Assembly: GCA_031761405.1 (NCBI GenBank)
Contig: JASEVX010000010.1
Coordinates: forward strand, 27,494,375 to 27,558,374
Origin: Serripes groenlandicus
Lineage: Eukaryota > Mollusca > Bivalvia > Cardiida > Cardiidae
DNA length: 64,000 nt
Direction: 5' to 3'
Positions 11,371-22,113 of this stretch are shown piece by piece (the first letter of the stretch is position 1; every line of letters starts with the position of its first letter). A program made the translations under genes and the position numbers. The notes below the pieces were generated by a model. The model saw only the letters and a list, made by a program, of their open reading frames with translations, searched no databases and was not told the origin of the DNA.

Positions 11371-11495
11371 TCTATGCTCATAATTTCTGTTCAAGAATCT
11401 GATTGGTTAGAAACAATTTTTTTTTTTGAAATTGACCAATCAGAAGTCTTTCTTGGAGAACAGAGTTAATTTCTGAGCACAAGGAACGTTTTAAA
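11371..11495. repeat. Small hairpin element
   Basis: ATGCTCATAATTTCTGTTC...AATCTGATTGGTTAG on the left is mirrored by GACCAATCAGAAG...GAACAGAGTTAATTTCTGAGCAC on the right around a T-rich loop. It abuts the truncated end of the LINE. It looks like a short MITE. Confidence 0.6.
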
Positions 11496-11844
11496 ATTGC
11501 TGGAAGTCAATCCCTTTGGCCATGCATCACCAGTCATTTGTAAAATGTGTTGTCACAAAATGGAACAGAGCATTCCCCCGATTATACGGGGCAAGGTTTG
11601 ATTCACAGCATTGCTTAATAAAACCATAAACGCTTATTTATGTCAAACGATAAAGACATTCTATAACTGACAGCACATGCTTGGTATTTATAAATAAAAT
11701 CAATTCATCTTTCGTCCTCTATGTATTCGTTCAATGTAACATGTGCATGAATGATTGGCGTTTATTTGCATAATGATGCTTTTGTTTTGAAGAAAATATA
11801 AATATATTATCTCAAACAGTTAAAACCATCAACAAAAGGACTGA

Positions 11845-12300
11845 TTAATTCTCTTTTTCAAAAGTCGTCTACTGCGCATGCGTCAATATGTGTCTGAATG
11901 TGGAAAGGATTCACGCAGTCTTTTCAGACAACGTTGACGCCTTGCATCACTTTGAGCCGTCCAGTGAGAAACCAACATTATGGCATCTGCGTAATGTATC
12001 GACCCAGATCAGCCTGCGCTGTCCGCGCAGACTAATCCGGGCCGACACATTCCGTCTCAGGGGGATAGAGGTATAGAGTAATGATTCCTGAAACAGAAAA
12101 TCTACAGGAGGCGAAAAGTGTCCGTCCGGGTTTGCCTGCGGGGCAAATAATAAATAGTTCATTATAAGAAATTTCTCTTTTTGAAATAATGTTTTCAAAA
12201 GTCGTCTACTGCACATGCGTCAATATGCGTCTGTATGTGGTAAGGATTCACGCAGTCTTTTCAGACAACGTTGACGCCTTTCATCACTTTGAGCCGTCCA
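11845..12300 (+). repeat. Tandem duplication carrying a TTAA MITE half and a MITE end
   Basis: A block with GTCGTCTACTGCGCATGCGTC, GATTCACGCAGTCTTTTCAG and GACAACGTTGACGCC, followed by TTTGAGCCGTCCAGTGAGA, occurs at about 11855-11971 and again at about 12190-12309. The shared unusual CCAGTGAG in the MITE end shows the MITE terminus was included in the duplication. Confidence 0.85.
11953..12148 (+). mobile_element. TGAGCCGTCC-family MITE, right end missing
   Basis: It runs from TGAGCCGTCCAGTGAG through CGGGCCGACACATTCCGTCT and GGAGGCGAAAAGTGTCC, then breaks off at GGGGCAAATAATAA. The body is in the forward orientation. Confidence 0.8.
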
Positions 12301-12515
12301 GTGAGATAGCAACATTTTGGACTCTGCGTAAAGTATCGACCCGGATCAGCCTAAGCATGCTGCGCAGAAACATTTCGCCTTCTGTGCATTTTCTGTTTAC
12401 GGAAGCATTACTCTATATCCCTATCCACCTAAGACGGAAAGTGTCGGCCCGGATTAGCCTGTGCGGACTGTGCAGGATGATCTGTGTCGATACATTACGC
12501 AGAGTCCATAATGTT
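12290..12515 (-). mobile_element. TGAGCCGTCC-family MITE, body in opposite orientation
   Basis: The left end matches its tandem partner, but the body reads TTTTCTGTTTACGGAAGCAT...GTGTCGGCCCGGATTAGCC, the reverse complement of the usual body. It ends at CAGAGTCCATAATGTT without the final terminus. Confidence 0.8.
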
Positions 12516-13021
12516 AAAATTAAATGTGTTAAACAACATAAGACATTACTAATAAAACCCGAGCTAGACTGAAAATATTGAGTCTGTGACATATGTGCAA
12601 TGGATTATGCATGACAATGCAGACAAAACTGCAACTGTCTCATAGACAGACCATCACATAGTAAAATGACACGAATTTGACATACTGTACAGCTAGATGC
12701 GAATTAGCAGGGCTGACTGTCCGCTTACACAAATAGCCATGCTGATGTACACATAAAAGGTCTATCAAATAACTAGCTGATGATAAGGCTTATCTTCCTT
12801 TAATTATATGTTACTGACTCACTCTCTTTTATTCTGTCAATCAGGACCTTTTCAAACTTTAATAAATGTCTATGTCCTGGAGCTTGATCATTCATTAATC
12901 ATTTTTCAAAATAACGTAAAGAACACTAGAATCACTTTAATATATCCTTTCATATTATTGTGATACCATAGCAATTGAATGAAAACAATTACTATTCCTT
13001 ACTAGCTTACACAAAATATCA
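12516..13021. other. No gene recognised
   Basis: AT-rich, non-repetitive sequence with no long open frame or recognisable motif. Confidence 0.4.
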
Positions 13022-13123
13022 ACACAATACGTTACAGAAGCGATAAATGGGTCTTATTGCACGACTCGTAGACGCTATTTACCGTACAATACGAACCAAT
13101 TTATCGCTCCTACAACGTATTTG
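13022..13123. repeat. Hairpin-forming inverted repeat
   Basis: AATACGTTACAGAAGCGATAAAT...GTCTTATTG on the left pairs with CAATACGAACCAATTTATCGC...CAACGTAT on the right. Arms are about 40 bp with a short loop. It is probably a miniature transposon core. Confidence 0.65.
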
Positions 13124-13169
13124 TTTTCATAGTAGACAAAATCGCCATTGAAAAAAAGCGTCATACCAA

Positions 13170-13285
13170 TTAGAGCGCAGTGAATAAAGGGCAATCCAAC
13201 ATGGCCGTCGCGACTGAGGATCGAACCGGGACGCCTGATGTTAAATCCCAGACGTTTAAACAGTCGACTACGGCGGATTCCTATT
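13170..13285 (-). mobile_element. S3 SINE, 5' part
   Basis: The minus strand starts GGAATCCGCCGTAGTCGACTG with a tRNA-like head and B box (CGGTTCGATCC) and continues into the GACGGCCATG block of S3. Confidence 0.7.
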
Positions 13286-13384
13286 AAAATATAGGAGGTA
13301 GGGTTTTTTTAGAAAAAAAATGTGTGTCAAAATTAAATCGCATTACTAAGGTCAGGATCTGGTTCGCTTTTCCAACATTATGAC

Positions 13385-13460
13385 ATGACGGTGCGCCATG
13401 TTCGATCCAACGTCCGGTCATACCAAATACTTTAACAATGGTAGTAACGGCTTTTCTCAA
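13385..13460 (+). mobile_element. S1 SINE fragment
   Basis: ATGTTCGATCC, GGTCATACCAAATACTTTAA and CAATGGTAGTAACGGC are successive S1 blocks; the remainder is missing. Confidence 0.55.
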
Positions 13461-13559
13461 AGTTGTTCATGAGTTCGGGCTTACCATTTCAACTGACTCG
13501 CTGACGTTAGGAGTGTATGGACCAGCATGCTGGTAAATTCTGCATGGAAAGCCGATATT

Positions 13560-13610
13560 TAACTGAACAATAACAAACGACAATTCTGCAGCAGACGAAT
13601 TTGAAAATAT
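13560..13610 (+). mobile_element. TTAA MITE half relic
   Basis: Only CGACAATTCTGCAGCAGACG and the adjoining TTTGAAAATAT remain. Confidence 0.45.
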
Positions 13611-13718
13611 CCAGGCAATGGTATTTACAGTCTCGTTAAATAAAAGTACGATATATAGAATACATATTGTAAGCATAATGGTAAAATGAGACAGTCCTCA
13701 TTATGAGCAATTTCTTCT

Positions 13719-13942
13719 TTAAACCATTTCCTTCATACGACAATTCTGCAGCAGACGACTTCAAACAAATGTTGTCAACAAATATAAAATCTTTATAATT
13801 GAATGGATAACCTATGACACAAAGTAGAAAACATTGTGGCAAAAGGAGAAATTTTGAGCAATTTCTTCTTTTGTCACTATGCTTTCAAAATGCCGTCTGC
13901 TGAAGAGGCGTCAGAAAGCGTCTATATAAGGGGCAGGGTTAA
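13719..13942 (+). mobile_element. TTAA MITE
   Basis: A full copy, TTAAACCATTTCCTTCATAC to GGGCAGGGTTAA, with the core CTGCAGCAGACGACTTC and the central GAGCAATTTCTTCTTTTGTC. It shares left flanking sequence (GGTAAAATGAGACAGTC) with the copy at 18411, so the flank was duplicated along with it. Confidence 0.8.
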
Positions 13943-14282
13943 CTTAAAGAACGTTTTCAGAAGACTTCTATAATACGAATTCGTCAAAGTGCCTTTACTT
14001 ATACATGTCGGTTATATTGTTGAGTGATGCATCTAATGGGTGTAGAAGGTAATGAATTACCAGATTTATCATTACGATTCTTTAAAGATATTCATCGAAA
14101 ACTAGTTTTACGTTATTTCATTCAACTGTGCTTAAGTTCATACAAATGACATAACTAGCATTTACATACACACTGTAATGCTTCCCATTCTACTGACACA
14201 ATTGCAGATTGGCTGTTTTTTTATATGATGATATTTCTTCATTATTTTCTGTAGATTTTAAAGATGGTTGTTATGGCTTCAC

Positions 14283-14387
14283 CTCTTTTTTATTCAGGAT
14301 TCGGGGGGTAAGCATTACTTACGGCTGGATAAATGGATCAGTAGTACTGGTAACTTAACCAGGAATCGTCAAACAGTGGCTCAGATA
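14283..14387 (+). mobile_element. S1 SINE 3' fragment
   Basis: GGGGGTAAGCATTACTTACGG then GTAGTACTGGTAACTTAACC and CGTCAAACAG match the S1 3' part; a similar fragment lies at 18135-18240. Confidence 0.6.
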
Positions 14388-14649
14388 TGAGCCGTCACGC
14401 GAGCAAACCAACAGTTTGGCCTCTGCGTAATGTATCGACCCAGATCAGCCTGCGCAGTCCGCGCGGACTGATACCGGCCGATACATTCCGTCTCAGGGGG
14501 GTAGAGGTATAGAGTAATGTTTCCTGGTACAGAACATTCACAGAAGGCGAAAAGTGTTTATCAGGATAAGCATGCGCAGCATGCTTAGGCTGATCCGGTT
14601 CGATACTTTTCGCAGAGTCCACATTGTTGGTTTTCTCGCGGGACGATCA
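14388..14649 (+). mobile_element. TGAGCCGTCC-family MITE
   Basis: A complete copy, TGAGCCGTCACGCGAGC to TCTCGCGGGACGATCA, in the forward body orientation. Confidence 0.85.
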
Positions 14650-15069
14650 AATTGGGCATTTTAAGATTTAAAATGCCTTAAATTTTAATTTTAATTCATA
14701 ATAAAATATATGAATTATAAAACATTTTTCCATATCTGGGCGAAACAACCGCAAGACATAAAAAATAAAAATATAAATTAAATAAAAACATAGATAGGTA
14801 ACATATAATGTAATATATACATAAAACAAAATAAATCAAAGCGCTGAAGGCACTGAATTTGTTTGGGTACATAAAACTGTTCAAACATTTGCCTTTGCAT
14901 AGATGTGTGATTTATAAACTATAACTTCGGGTAAAAGAATAAATGACGCATCCGTTAAAATTAAATGCCATTTTAGTTGTCTATAAAAATAAATCATGAG
15001 ACATACATGTGAATATTATATTTAATTTCCAAGTTTCAAAAGACATGTAAAACAAATGGATAACCATTA
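14650..15069. other. No gene recognised
   Basis: Very AT-rich sequence; nothing supportable. Confidence 0.4.
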
Positions 15070-15823
15070 TGGCCCCGACTCACTCATCTAAGTATTTACA
15101 AAAAAAATCACAATTGACCAAGGGTTTTCTAAAAATCTTACTCAAAAACTTCCTGCTTAACAAGAGATTTTTCAAGTTTTCACTATAGCCATATAAGGCC
15201 AAATAGCCCTGCCCCCTGGCGGCCATGTTTTTCGACCAATCAACATGGCTTGGAGGAATCTGATAGATGGTCTCCCAATGAACATTTCTACAAAAAGAAT
15301 TGAAAATTGGCCAAAAACTTTCGGAGGAGAAGATTTTTCAAGTTTTTACTATAGCCATATTAGGCAAAAAAGCCCCGACCGCTGGCGGCCATGTTTTTCG
15401 ACCAATCAACTTGGCTGGAAGGAATCTGATAGAGGGTCACCCTAGAAACATTTCTACAAAATTATTTGAAAATCGGCCTGACACTTTTGGAGGAGAAGAT
15501 TTTTTTGAGTTTACACTATAGCCATATAAGGCAAAAAAGCCCCGCTCCCTGGCGGCCAAGGAACACTTCTTTAAAATAATTTGAAAATCTGCCAACCAGT
15601 TTGGTAGAAGAAGAATTTTTAAAGTTTTTTTATTTTCGTTGCCATGGAAACCATAATTCTGCATAAATCACAAACATTTGAAGGAATTCTGGTGAGGTCA
15701 ATGAAGTTTCATCCCAATTGACCCACTCGTTACTGAGGACAAGATGTTAAAGGACGACAGACGCCGGACAAAAGGAGATCACAATAACTAACTTTTAGCA
15801 CTTCGTGCTCAGGTGAGCTAAAA
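15070..15823 (+). mobile_element. Molluscan dispersed repeat with three internal ~170-bp units
   Basis: Three tandem units share CACTATAGCCATATAAGGC, TGGCGGCCATGTTTTTCGAC and GGAATCTGATAGA. The element ends with GGACGACAGACGCCGGACAA, then GATCACAATAACT and GCACTTCGTGCTCAGGTGAG. From general knowledge, this terminal block is a widespread repeat in bivalve genomes. Open frames across it (for example 15245-15445) are by-products. Confidence 0.7.
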
Positions 15824-17160
15824 AAGAAACATCTATCCAAATGAAAGAGTAATTGAAATCATGTAGAAAATATTGTGGAAAAAGGCAGTACTAATATTTA
15901 TGTGAGCACTTTAAAAGAAACATGCTTCAGACTTCAGAGGCTTTTGAATTCATTTGCATTATAAAAGGATTAAATGCTCCAGAGAAAACCAATACCTGTG
16001 CCGTCCATATTTTACTCTACAGTATACACCTAAGCTGGCCTCTGTTTCCTTTAAAGGGTGTTTAAGCTTGCCAGATCAATTAGGGATGCGTGACCATACA
16101 CTGTTAATTACCATTGTGTACGAGTGTCATTCCAAACAAATTATAAATGTAACTCCTTTTCCCAATAAACCTATCATATACATGTATGTATTTGTAACTT
16201 GCCGGGATGTGTCGATACCGTCATGGTACAATGTGATATATGCACAAATTGGTTTCACAAATCTTGTGTTAATGCACCTGTGGATATTTCGACAACAGAT
16301 GCGGACTTTAATTGTAACTTTTGTTAATTATTTGGCTATTATAATGATAAGATATGTGATTAAATTGGCAACATTTAAGTTTTTTACTTATAACAGCCTT
16401 CAAATACAAATTTGGTTTATACGACGGTATAGAAAGGTTATGGGAATTAAGAAATTGTTTAAATAAGCAAATTTTCCTTTTCCCACAATGTTTTCAATAT
16501 ATGTTGCTTTTTACTGTTTACACAGCAAGAAAAAAACATTGAACTTATTTGTTATAGATTAGTATTATAGTTGTATATATATATAATTACTAGAAAAAAA
16601 TTAAGATTAAAAGTGTTGTATATATATATATACTTATTGTTTATTTGTTATTTAAATTGTTCTGCCCCTTCCAAGTACCCTACATAATATAATGTTGCAT
16701 GGATCATTTGCCTCGTAGTATGGCACATGGAAAACTGTTGAAAGTTACAAAGTAGAAAATGAAGAGGCCCAACAATAACTAGAACTCATGACCCTTCAAT
16801 CGATTGTAAAGGAGAGGATATAATTGAAGCAAAACCTATGGCTAGTTACTAGCAACCTATTCTATTCTTGCAATGTTTTCAAATTTCGTCCGCTGCAGAT
16901 GCGTCAAAAGACATTTACTTGTCGGAAAATCAATCCATCAATTCTCTTTATTGATATCTATAGATATGATATAAAGAGGAAAGTCGTTAAAACACTTTAC
17001 AAAGAGATTCCATTTCAGCATGATCTCGATTTTTGGTTTAATCTATATCACTGATAAAAGCAATCAAACACATTATATATTTACAAAGAAAACCCCGGAT
17101 ATGATCATATGTAACAAATTATACATATTTGCCCATCTTTAATTAAACATTTTTTACAAC
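15824..17160. other. AT-rich intergenic sequence with one MITE relic
   Basis: No coding similarity is recognisable, including the 170-codon open frame at 15954-16466, which lacks an ATG at its start. A TTAA MITE fragment (GTTTTCAAATTTCGTCCGCT) lies at 16870-16915, and TA-rich runs are near 16570-16640. Confidence 0.4.
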
Positions 17161-17164
17161 AAAT

Positions 17165-17290
17165 CATAGCGTCCGCAGATTTGCTCTATATTCTAATGCG
17201 TCCGCATTTTCCCTCTATATTGCATTTGTCCGCATTTTCCCTCTATAATGTATTTGTCCGCAGATCGCGTCCGCACTTTAGACCCTCCCC
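17165..17290 (+). repeat. Short tandem repeat of a TCCGCATTTTCCCTCTATA unit
   Basis: Three to four units of about 33 bp, each with GTCCGCA and CTCTATA, lie next to each other. Confidence 0.6.
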
Positions 17291-17864
17291 CCATACCGTT
17301 GTATTTATAAATAGAATTCGACGATCACGATTTCTCTGCAAATGTGTTACTCTCATTTTAAATGCATTTTATGACGCACATATTTGTTTTTTTAATTCTT
17401 TATACTATATTTATATGGCCGACAAGGTACAAAGAAAATATTTTCAATTCTGTATATATCTACATTTGCAATGCGTGATTGAAAATTCAAATACCGTATC
17501 TGGAGCTTAAATCGGAAATAGTTCTCCCTGTAGCAGTTCACTCATTGAGATTTATAAATCTCTCCGCGTTCATGTTTTAAATACAATGTTTCATTTTATT
17601 TCGTAATTCTCTTTGAATATAAGAACCACATAAGAAAACAAAGACGATATAAATATATCATTATTTCAAAAATCGTGATACATTTGAAAAGTAAGAGCAA
17701 GTATTGAGTACTACTTTCACGCGTATGAAATGTAGGAACTTTTCCATAAGACGTATGGCTTCAGAATTGCAGCTACTAAATTTGTTTGTTCCAAACAAAT
17801 AAAAATGGAGGTGGAACAGGAAGGTGGTGGTTAAAAAACAGAATTCCTTCTTCACAACGTAATT

Positions 17865-18075
17865 TTGTTTAAAACAAAGGAAGTCTGCTCTCCGAGAAAG
17901 GAGGTAGATGACTGGCCGCTCTGGGCACCCCCACCAGCGATTGGCCGACACCCGTCGCATTACGTCACAATGCGTAAACGTAGCAGCGATGTCAGCGTGC
18001 ACCATCACGTGACTCGCAGGTGTCCAGGACCGCCAGTCTACCCCCACTCAGTGGGGAGTAACCGCTCCAGATAAA
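17865..18075. other. Local GC-rich island
   Basis: This block is clearly richer in G+C than its surroundings and includes ATTACGTCACAATGCG, CATCACGTGACTCGC and CCCCCACTCAGTGGGGAGT. Both strands are open across much of it, which base composition alone can cause. No known protein or RNA is recognised. It might be promoter-like or a transposon remnant. Confidence 0.35.
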
Positions 18076-18134
18076 AACGGGTCCCCAATACCATAAATAC
18101 TTTTATGTATGCATAAAATCTATAAATGTTGTTA

Positions 18135-18240
18135 GGTGCTCATGATTCGGGGGTAAGCATTACTTACGGGCTAACTAGCTGGTGTCAGGATACACGGGTT
18201 TATAGTACTGGTCACTTACCAAGGAAACGTCAAACAGCGT
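18135..18240 (+). mobile_element. S1 SINE 3' fragment
   Basis: GGTAAGCATTACTTACGGGC, GCTGGTGTCAGGATACA and CTGGTCACTTACCAAGGAAA are S1 blocks. Confidence 0.65.
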
Positions 18241-18410
18241 CTCTGATATAGAATTAAGTATAAAATGGATTCTATTTAAAGTTGTCCGCCATTCAGTAGA
18301 TTGTTTATTAACTGATTAAGATAGATTATATGATGTCTTTATAATGACTCCATATATATTGAAAGCATAGTGGTAAAATGAGACAGTCATCATTATGAGC
18401 AATTTCTCCG

Positions 18411-18625
18411 TTAAACCCTTTCCCTCGTACGACAATTCTGCAGCAGACGATTTTAAACAAATGTTGTCAAAAAATATAAAATCTCTATAATTGAATGGAT
18501 AACCTATGACACAAAGTGGAGGAATTGTGGCAAAAGGATAAATTGCTCGTTTTGAGCAATTTCTTCTTTTGTCACTATGTTTTGAAAAAAGCCGTATGCT
18601 GCAGAGACGTCAAAAAGACTTCTAT
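18411..18625 (+). mobile_element. TTAA MITE
   Basis: TTAAACCCTTTCCCTCGTAC and CTGCAGCAGACGA are followed by the central GAGCAATTTCTTCTTTTGTC and GCTGCAGAGACGTC. The right terminus is eroded. Confidence 0.75.
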
Positions 18626-18997
18626 AATACAAATTCGTCAACATGGCGGATAGATGTATACAAAGACCTCAAATCATTCATATGCCAAATGCATCATTTT
18701 TTTCAGAATGATTGAAGTACCAAATATTTGCATACATTTATCAACTAATTTACTCCACTGTTTTGCATTAATCAGTTTTAAATGTTATAATGGGCAATGG
18801 CGTGAACTATGTGCATGTGTGTTGTGTGTGATGGATACAACTACAACTCGTATAAATTATCAATATGGCTTGGCAGGAGAAACTGAGTTAATGAGCGTGT
18901 ATGCGTGCAAAGGAGCCAATACTGCAAATTTTGCTGCGGAATGCAGCGATAAAAGGCAGCACATTGGACCAAAACTTTTTAACGATATTACACTTTT

Positions 18998-19159
18998 CGC
19001 CTCCTGTGTTTTTTCTGTTTCAGGAATAATTTTTCTATACGTCTATCCACCTGAAACGGAATCTGTCGACCCGGAGTAGCCTGCGTGAAGTGCACAGGCT
19101 GACCTGGGTCGATACATTACGCAGAGGCCATACTGTTGGATTTCTCGCGGGACGGCTCA
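18998..19159 (-). mobile_element. TGAGCCGTCC-family MITE, partial
   Basis: It starts at TTTTCGCCTCCTGTG and ends at TTTCTCGCGGGACGGCTCA. The left ~100 bp is missing and replaced by unrelated sequence. Confidence 0.75.
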
Positions 19160-19639
19160 TCTTTTTGCGTTATTGTGATCCGATCCATCATTGCACAATC
19201 ATAGATACAACCATATTTATAAAACAGGACCCTGGGTAAAGGTGTGACCATCACAACTTTCAGCAGTATAAAACAGTTGATGTGACTAAAAGCCTCAACG
19301 AGAGTAAACAAATTCATATCATTAAAGCCTTAAGTTGGATATATATATGTTAATTAATGCGTAGATGTTAAAGTCTAAGTATGTGATCATCTTTTATTTA
19401 TTTATTAATAACTCGTAGCTCTCGTCTTAAGAAAATGAATCGTCATTTCACCGATTTTATTTGAATAAAACAAATTCCCCATGGTAAATCATTCTTTGTC
19501 ACTCAATCATTATAAATGTGTCTGTTTGTAAGCGCACTCGGCTATTGTCAATTATGTATGCTAGCATGGCAGGAATAAGACGTTTTGTTGATGTTGTTGG
19601 TATAATTCGATTGGGTCTTTATGCCACTTCAACAGTAGT
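19160..19639. other. No gene recognised
   Basis: AT-rich intergenic sequence with no supportable feature. Confidence 0.4.
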
Positions 19640-20765
19640 TTAATTAATCCACGGTGTTTTCTGATTCAATTAACACTACTGCTGGAAAATCTTTCCTGGC
19701 ACCAGCCCATCTGTCGTAATGCTATTCCGGCAAACCTGAACGGCACGGTGTGCCATGGAGGAAATCACCTACTACTATTTGTAAAGGTATTGGTATGAGC
19801 CGATCGCTAGGATAAGTTCCTGGTCTCCTGCCCTCAAGGCGGACGCGCTGACCACTTCACCATTGATGCGGTAAACATGTACAACACTGAGCGCCGCGCA
19901 TGGGAGCTTATCCACTGCTATTAATGTTAAAGTACTTTTTCTTGATATGACAGTATGTGTACTAGTATGGCAGATATAAGATATATTATTGATTTTGTTG
20001 GTACTGCTAAAGGGTGTTTGAACGCCACTTTCAACTGTATCTAAATCAATTAACGGGTTTTCCTTGTTAAATAACCAGTTCTGCCGATACGCTTATCCTG
20101 ACACCAGCGCACCAGCCACATCAGTCGTAATGCTATCCCGGTAAACCTGAACGCCACGGCGCGTCTGCTACATTTAAAGGCATCACCCGATCGCGAGGAT
20201 TTATCCATGTTCGACCGCTCTCTAGGCGTATGCATCATCAATGCGGTAAACATATTTATATCATAAATGACGTCGCCATCATGAAATAACGTCATTATAT
20301 ATTTTTGATATATAACTATTGTAATATTTTTGATATATAACTAGTGTAATTTCAATTAACGTGACGTCATAACGTAACGTTTAGCGTTGTAAATACGCGC
20401 GCTTTATAGCGACGTTTATATGGATATAGCGCTGTAAATTATTAAATTAGTATTTATGATATAAAAAGAACATTACATTCGTGGTCATTCAATACGAAAT
20501 TTATTAAACTCGTTTTTTAAAAGTGATAAAAACTCGTTTAATAAATTCCGTATTGAATGACCACTCATGTAATATCCTCTATGTATAATCGTCAATTGCA
20601 AAGTCTACTCATCCTATGCTTTAGTAATAATATGGTAGTAATCTCAATCGAAAATACTGGTAAAATAACCAGTCCTGCTAGTTAACTTATCTGGACACCG
20701 GCGTATCTGTCGGAATGATATACCGGCAACACTGATCGCTAAGGCGTGCCATGGCGCTACTTTAT
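19640..20765 (-). mobile_element. Cluster of three S1-like SINE fragments
   Basis: Three minus-strand fragments begin near 19640, 20040 and 20640. Each has the S1 tail against an ACCAGC/ACCGGC...CTGTCGTAATGCTAT or GTCGGAATGATATACCGG block and AACGGCACGGTGTGCC-like sequence. The cluster ends at the right-arm P breakpoint (20766). Intervening sequence is AT-rich and contains the hairpin at 20471-20572. Confidence 0.6.
20471..20572. repeat. Near-perfect 42-bp inverted repeat (hairpin)
   Basis: TGGTCATTCAATACGAAATT...TATTAAACTCGTTT is mirrored by AAACTCGTTTAATAAATTCC...GTATTGAATGACCACT around a loop of about 20 bases. A strong cruciform or hairpin is expected. Confidence 0.8.
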
Positions 20766-21047
20766 AGGTTCTAAATTCTTTGGTATGAATACAGATTATA
20801 TTCGTTAAGTACCAAATCGACTCACCCTATGCTACAGTAATAAGATATGAGCACTTTCACTAGAAAACCGTCCTTTGGGAATCAACGATACGTGAACATG
20901 CAGATCAACTTGCACTTCCGCGCAGGATATTCTCTGCTCGCCATCTTGTCAGAGAAGCATCATTGGAGCCCTATGAAGTAACGTAATGCCGTAGTAATCC
21001 GGTTACACAGGTTTTGTCGGATGCACTTTGATTGTAATTGCTTTGAA

Positions 21048-21256
21048 TTAACTCTTTGCCTCATATAGACGCTTTCTGACACCTCTGCAGCAGACGGCTT
21101 TTTGAAAACATAGTGACAAAAGAAGAAATTGCTCAAAACGAGCAATTTCTCCCTTTGCAACAATTTTTTTCCATTAAATTATAAAAAAAAATCTATTTTT
21201 GACAAAATATGTTCAAAGTGGTCTGCTGCAGAATTGTCGATTGAGGGAAAGGGTTA
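21048..21256 (+). mobile_element. TTAA MITE (shared with left arm)
   Basis: TTAACTCTTTGCCTCATATA to GAGGGAAAGGGTTAA, with CTCTGCAGCAGACGGC and GTCTGCTGCAGAATTGTCG. It is orthologous to 4765-4975. Confidence 0.8.
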
Positions 21257-21489
21257 AAACAAACAGTCTCAGAAGGTCTGTATTCACATGACGCGTTTTT
21301 TCATAATTGATCGTCTATTTTCTGTCTACATCGACTACGATTTATGCATTGCTCAAACTGGCAGCAAATGCGTAAATCAGCTTGTGCGTACGTATCTTTG
21401 TAAATTAGTTTCCAATGGCCCAATATGTATTGGCTTGTTCAATTATGACGTTTTCACCTGTTGAACTGACACACAGTACACGCATGTAC

Positions 21490-21700
21490 TGTAGTATAAA
21501 ACGTTTTGATTGATTGTGGTTAAACCTGTTTTCAACAGTTATTCAGTCAAAGTACGGCGGCCAGTTCACCTACCCATGCGTTTCCTAGCTTGCCCATACC
21601 CGTTTCATTACACAAAATGCTTTCCAAGCACCTGCATTGACAGTCCGCGTCGCTTCCGAATTAGCTACCCAGACTTACGTTATTTAGTTTAAATAGGACT
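21490..21700 (-). mobile_element. S2 SINE, 3' portion (shared with left arm)
   Basis: The minus strand ends with GGGTAGGTGAACTGGCCGCC and GAAAACAGGTTTAACCACAA; orthologous to 4365-4520. Confidence 0.6.
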
Positions 21701-21957
21701 GATTACTTCATTCAGGTAACTTGGCTTCTATATTGAGTACATCGGGCTGGTCAGTCGAAGGACCTTGCAGGACTGCCAGGCCAATCACTATGCTATATGT
21801 ATTATATGAAGTTTTTAATATGGAACTAACTGTCGTTGACTTGGTTGAACTATTACTTAACAATTTCTGATACAGATTTTAGATTTCTGATTATATTACA
21901 ATATTATCTTATCCGGGATTAATTATATAAGTCAAAAACTGGTTATATTGTGGGTTT

Positions 21958-21963
21958 TTTATT
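21958..21963 (-). promoter_or_regulatory. Candidate polyadenylation signal of tyrosinase B
   Basis: AATAAA on the minus strand within GATAATAAAAAACCC, about 150 bases after the stop. The nearer signal present in gene A is deleted here, so this is the first canonical hexamer. Confidence 0.45.
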
Positions 21964-22113
21964 ATCGGATAAATAAGGCGAAGATAGACAAGTAATATAG
22001 TACTTTTAGACAAAATAAACGTTTTTTTTTTTTAAATGATTTCAAAACTAAATGTAAATCAATATTCTTGACCGTCGTTAGTTTCATACATAATTTGCGG
22101 GTTGTCTGGATGA

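Noticed and set aside
15954..16466. 170-codon open frame
   Set aside because: Begins with TTG, AT-driven composition with many hydrophobic codons, and no recognisable domain.
17661..18047. 128-codon minus-strand open frame
   Set aside because: Coincides with a GC-rich island and then AT-rich sequence; no motif, no ATG-supported conserved protein.
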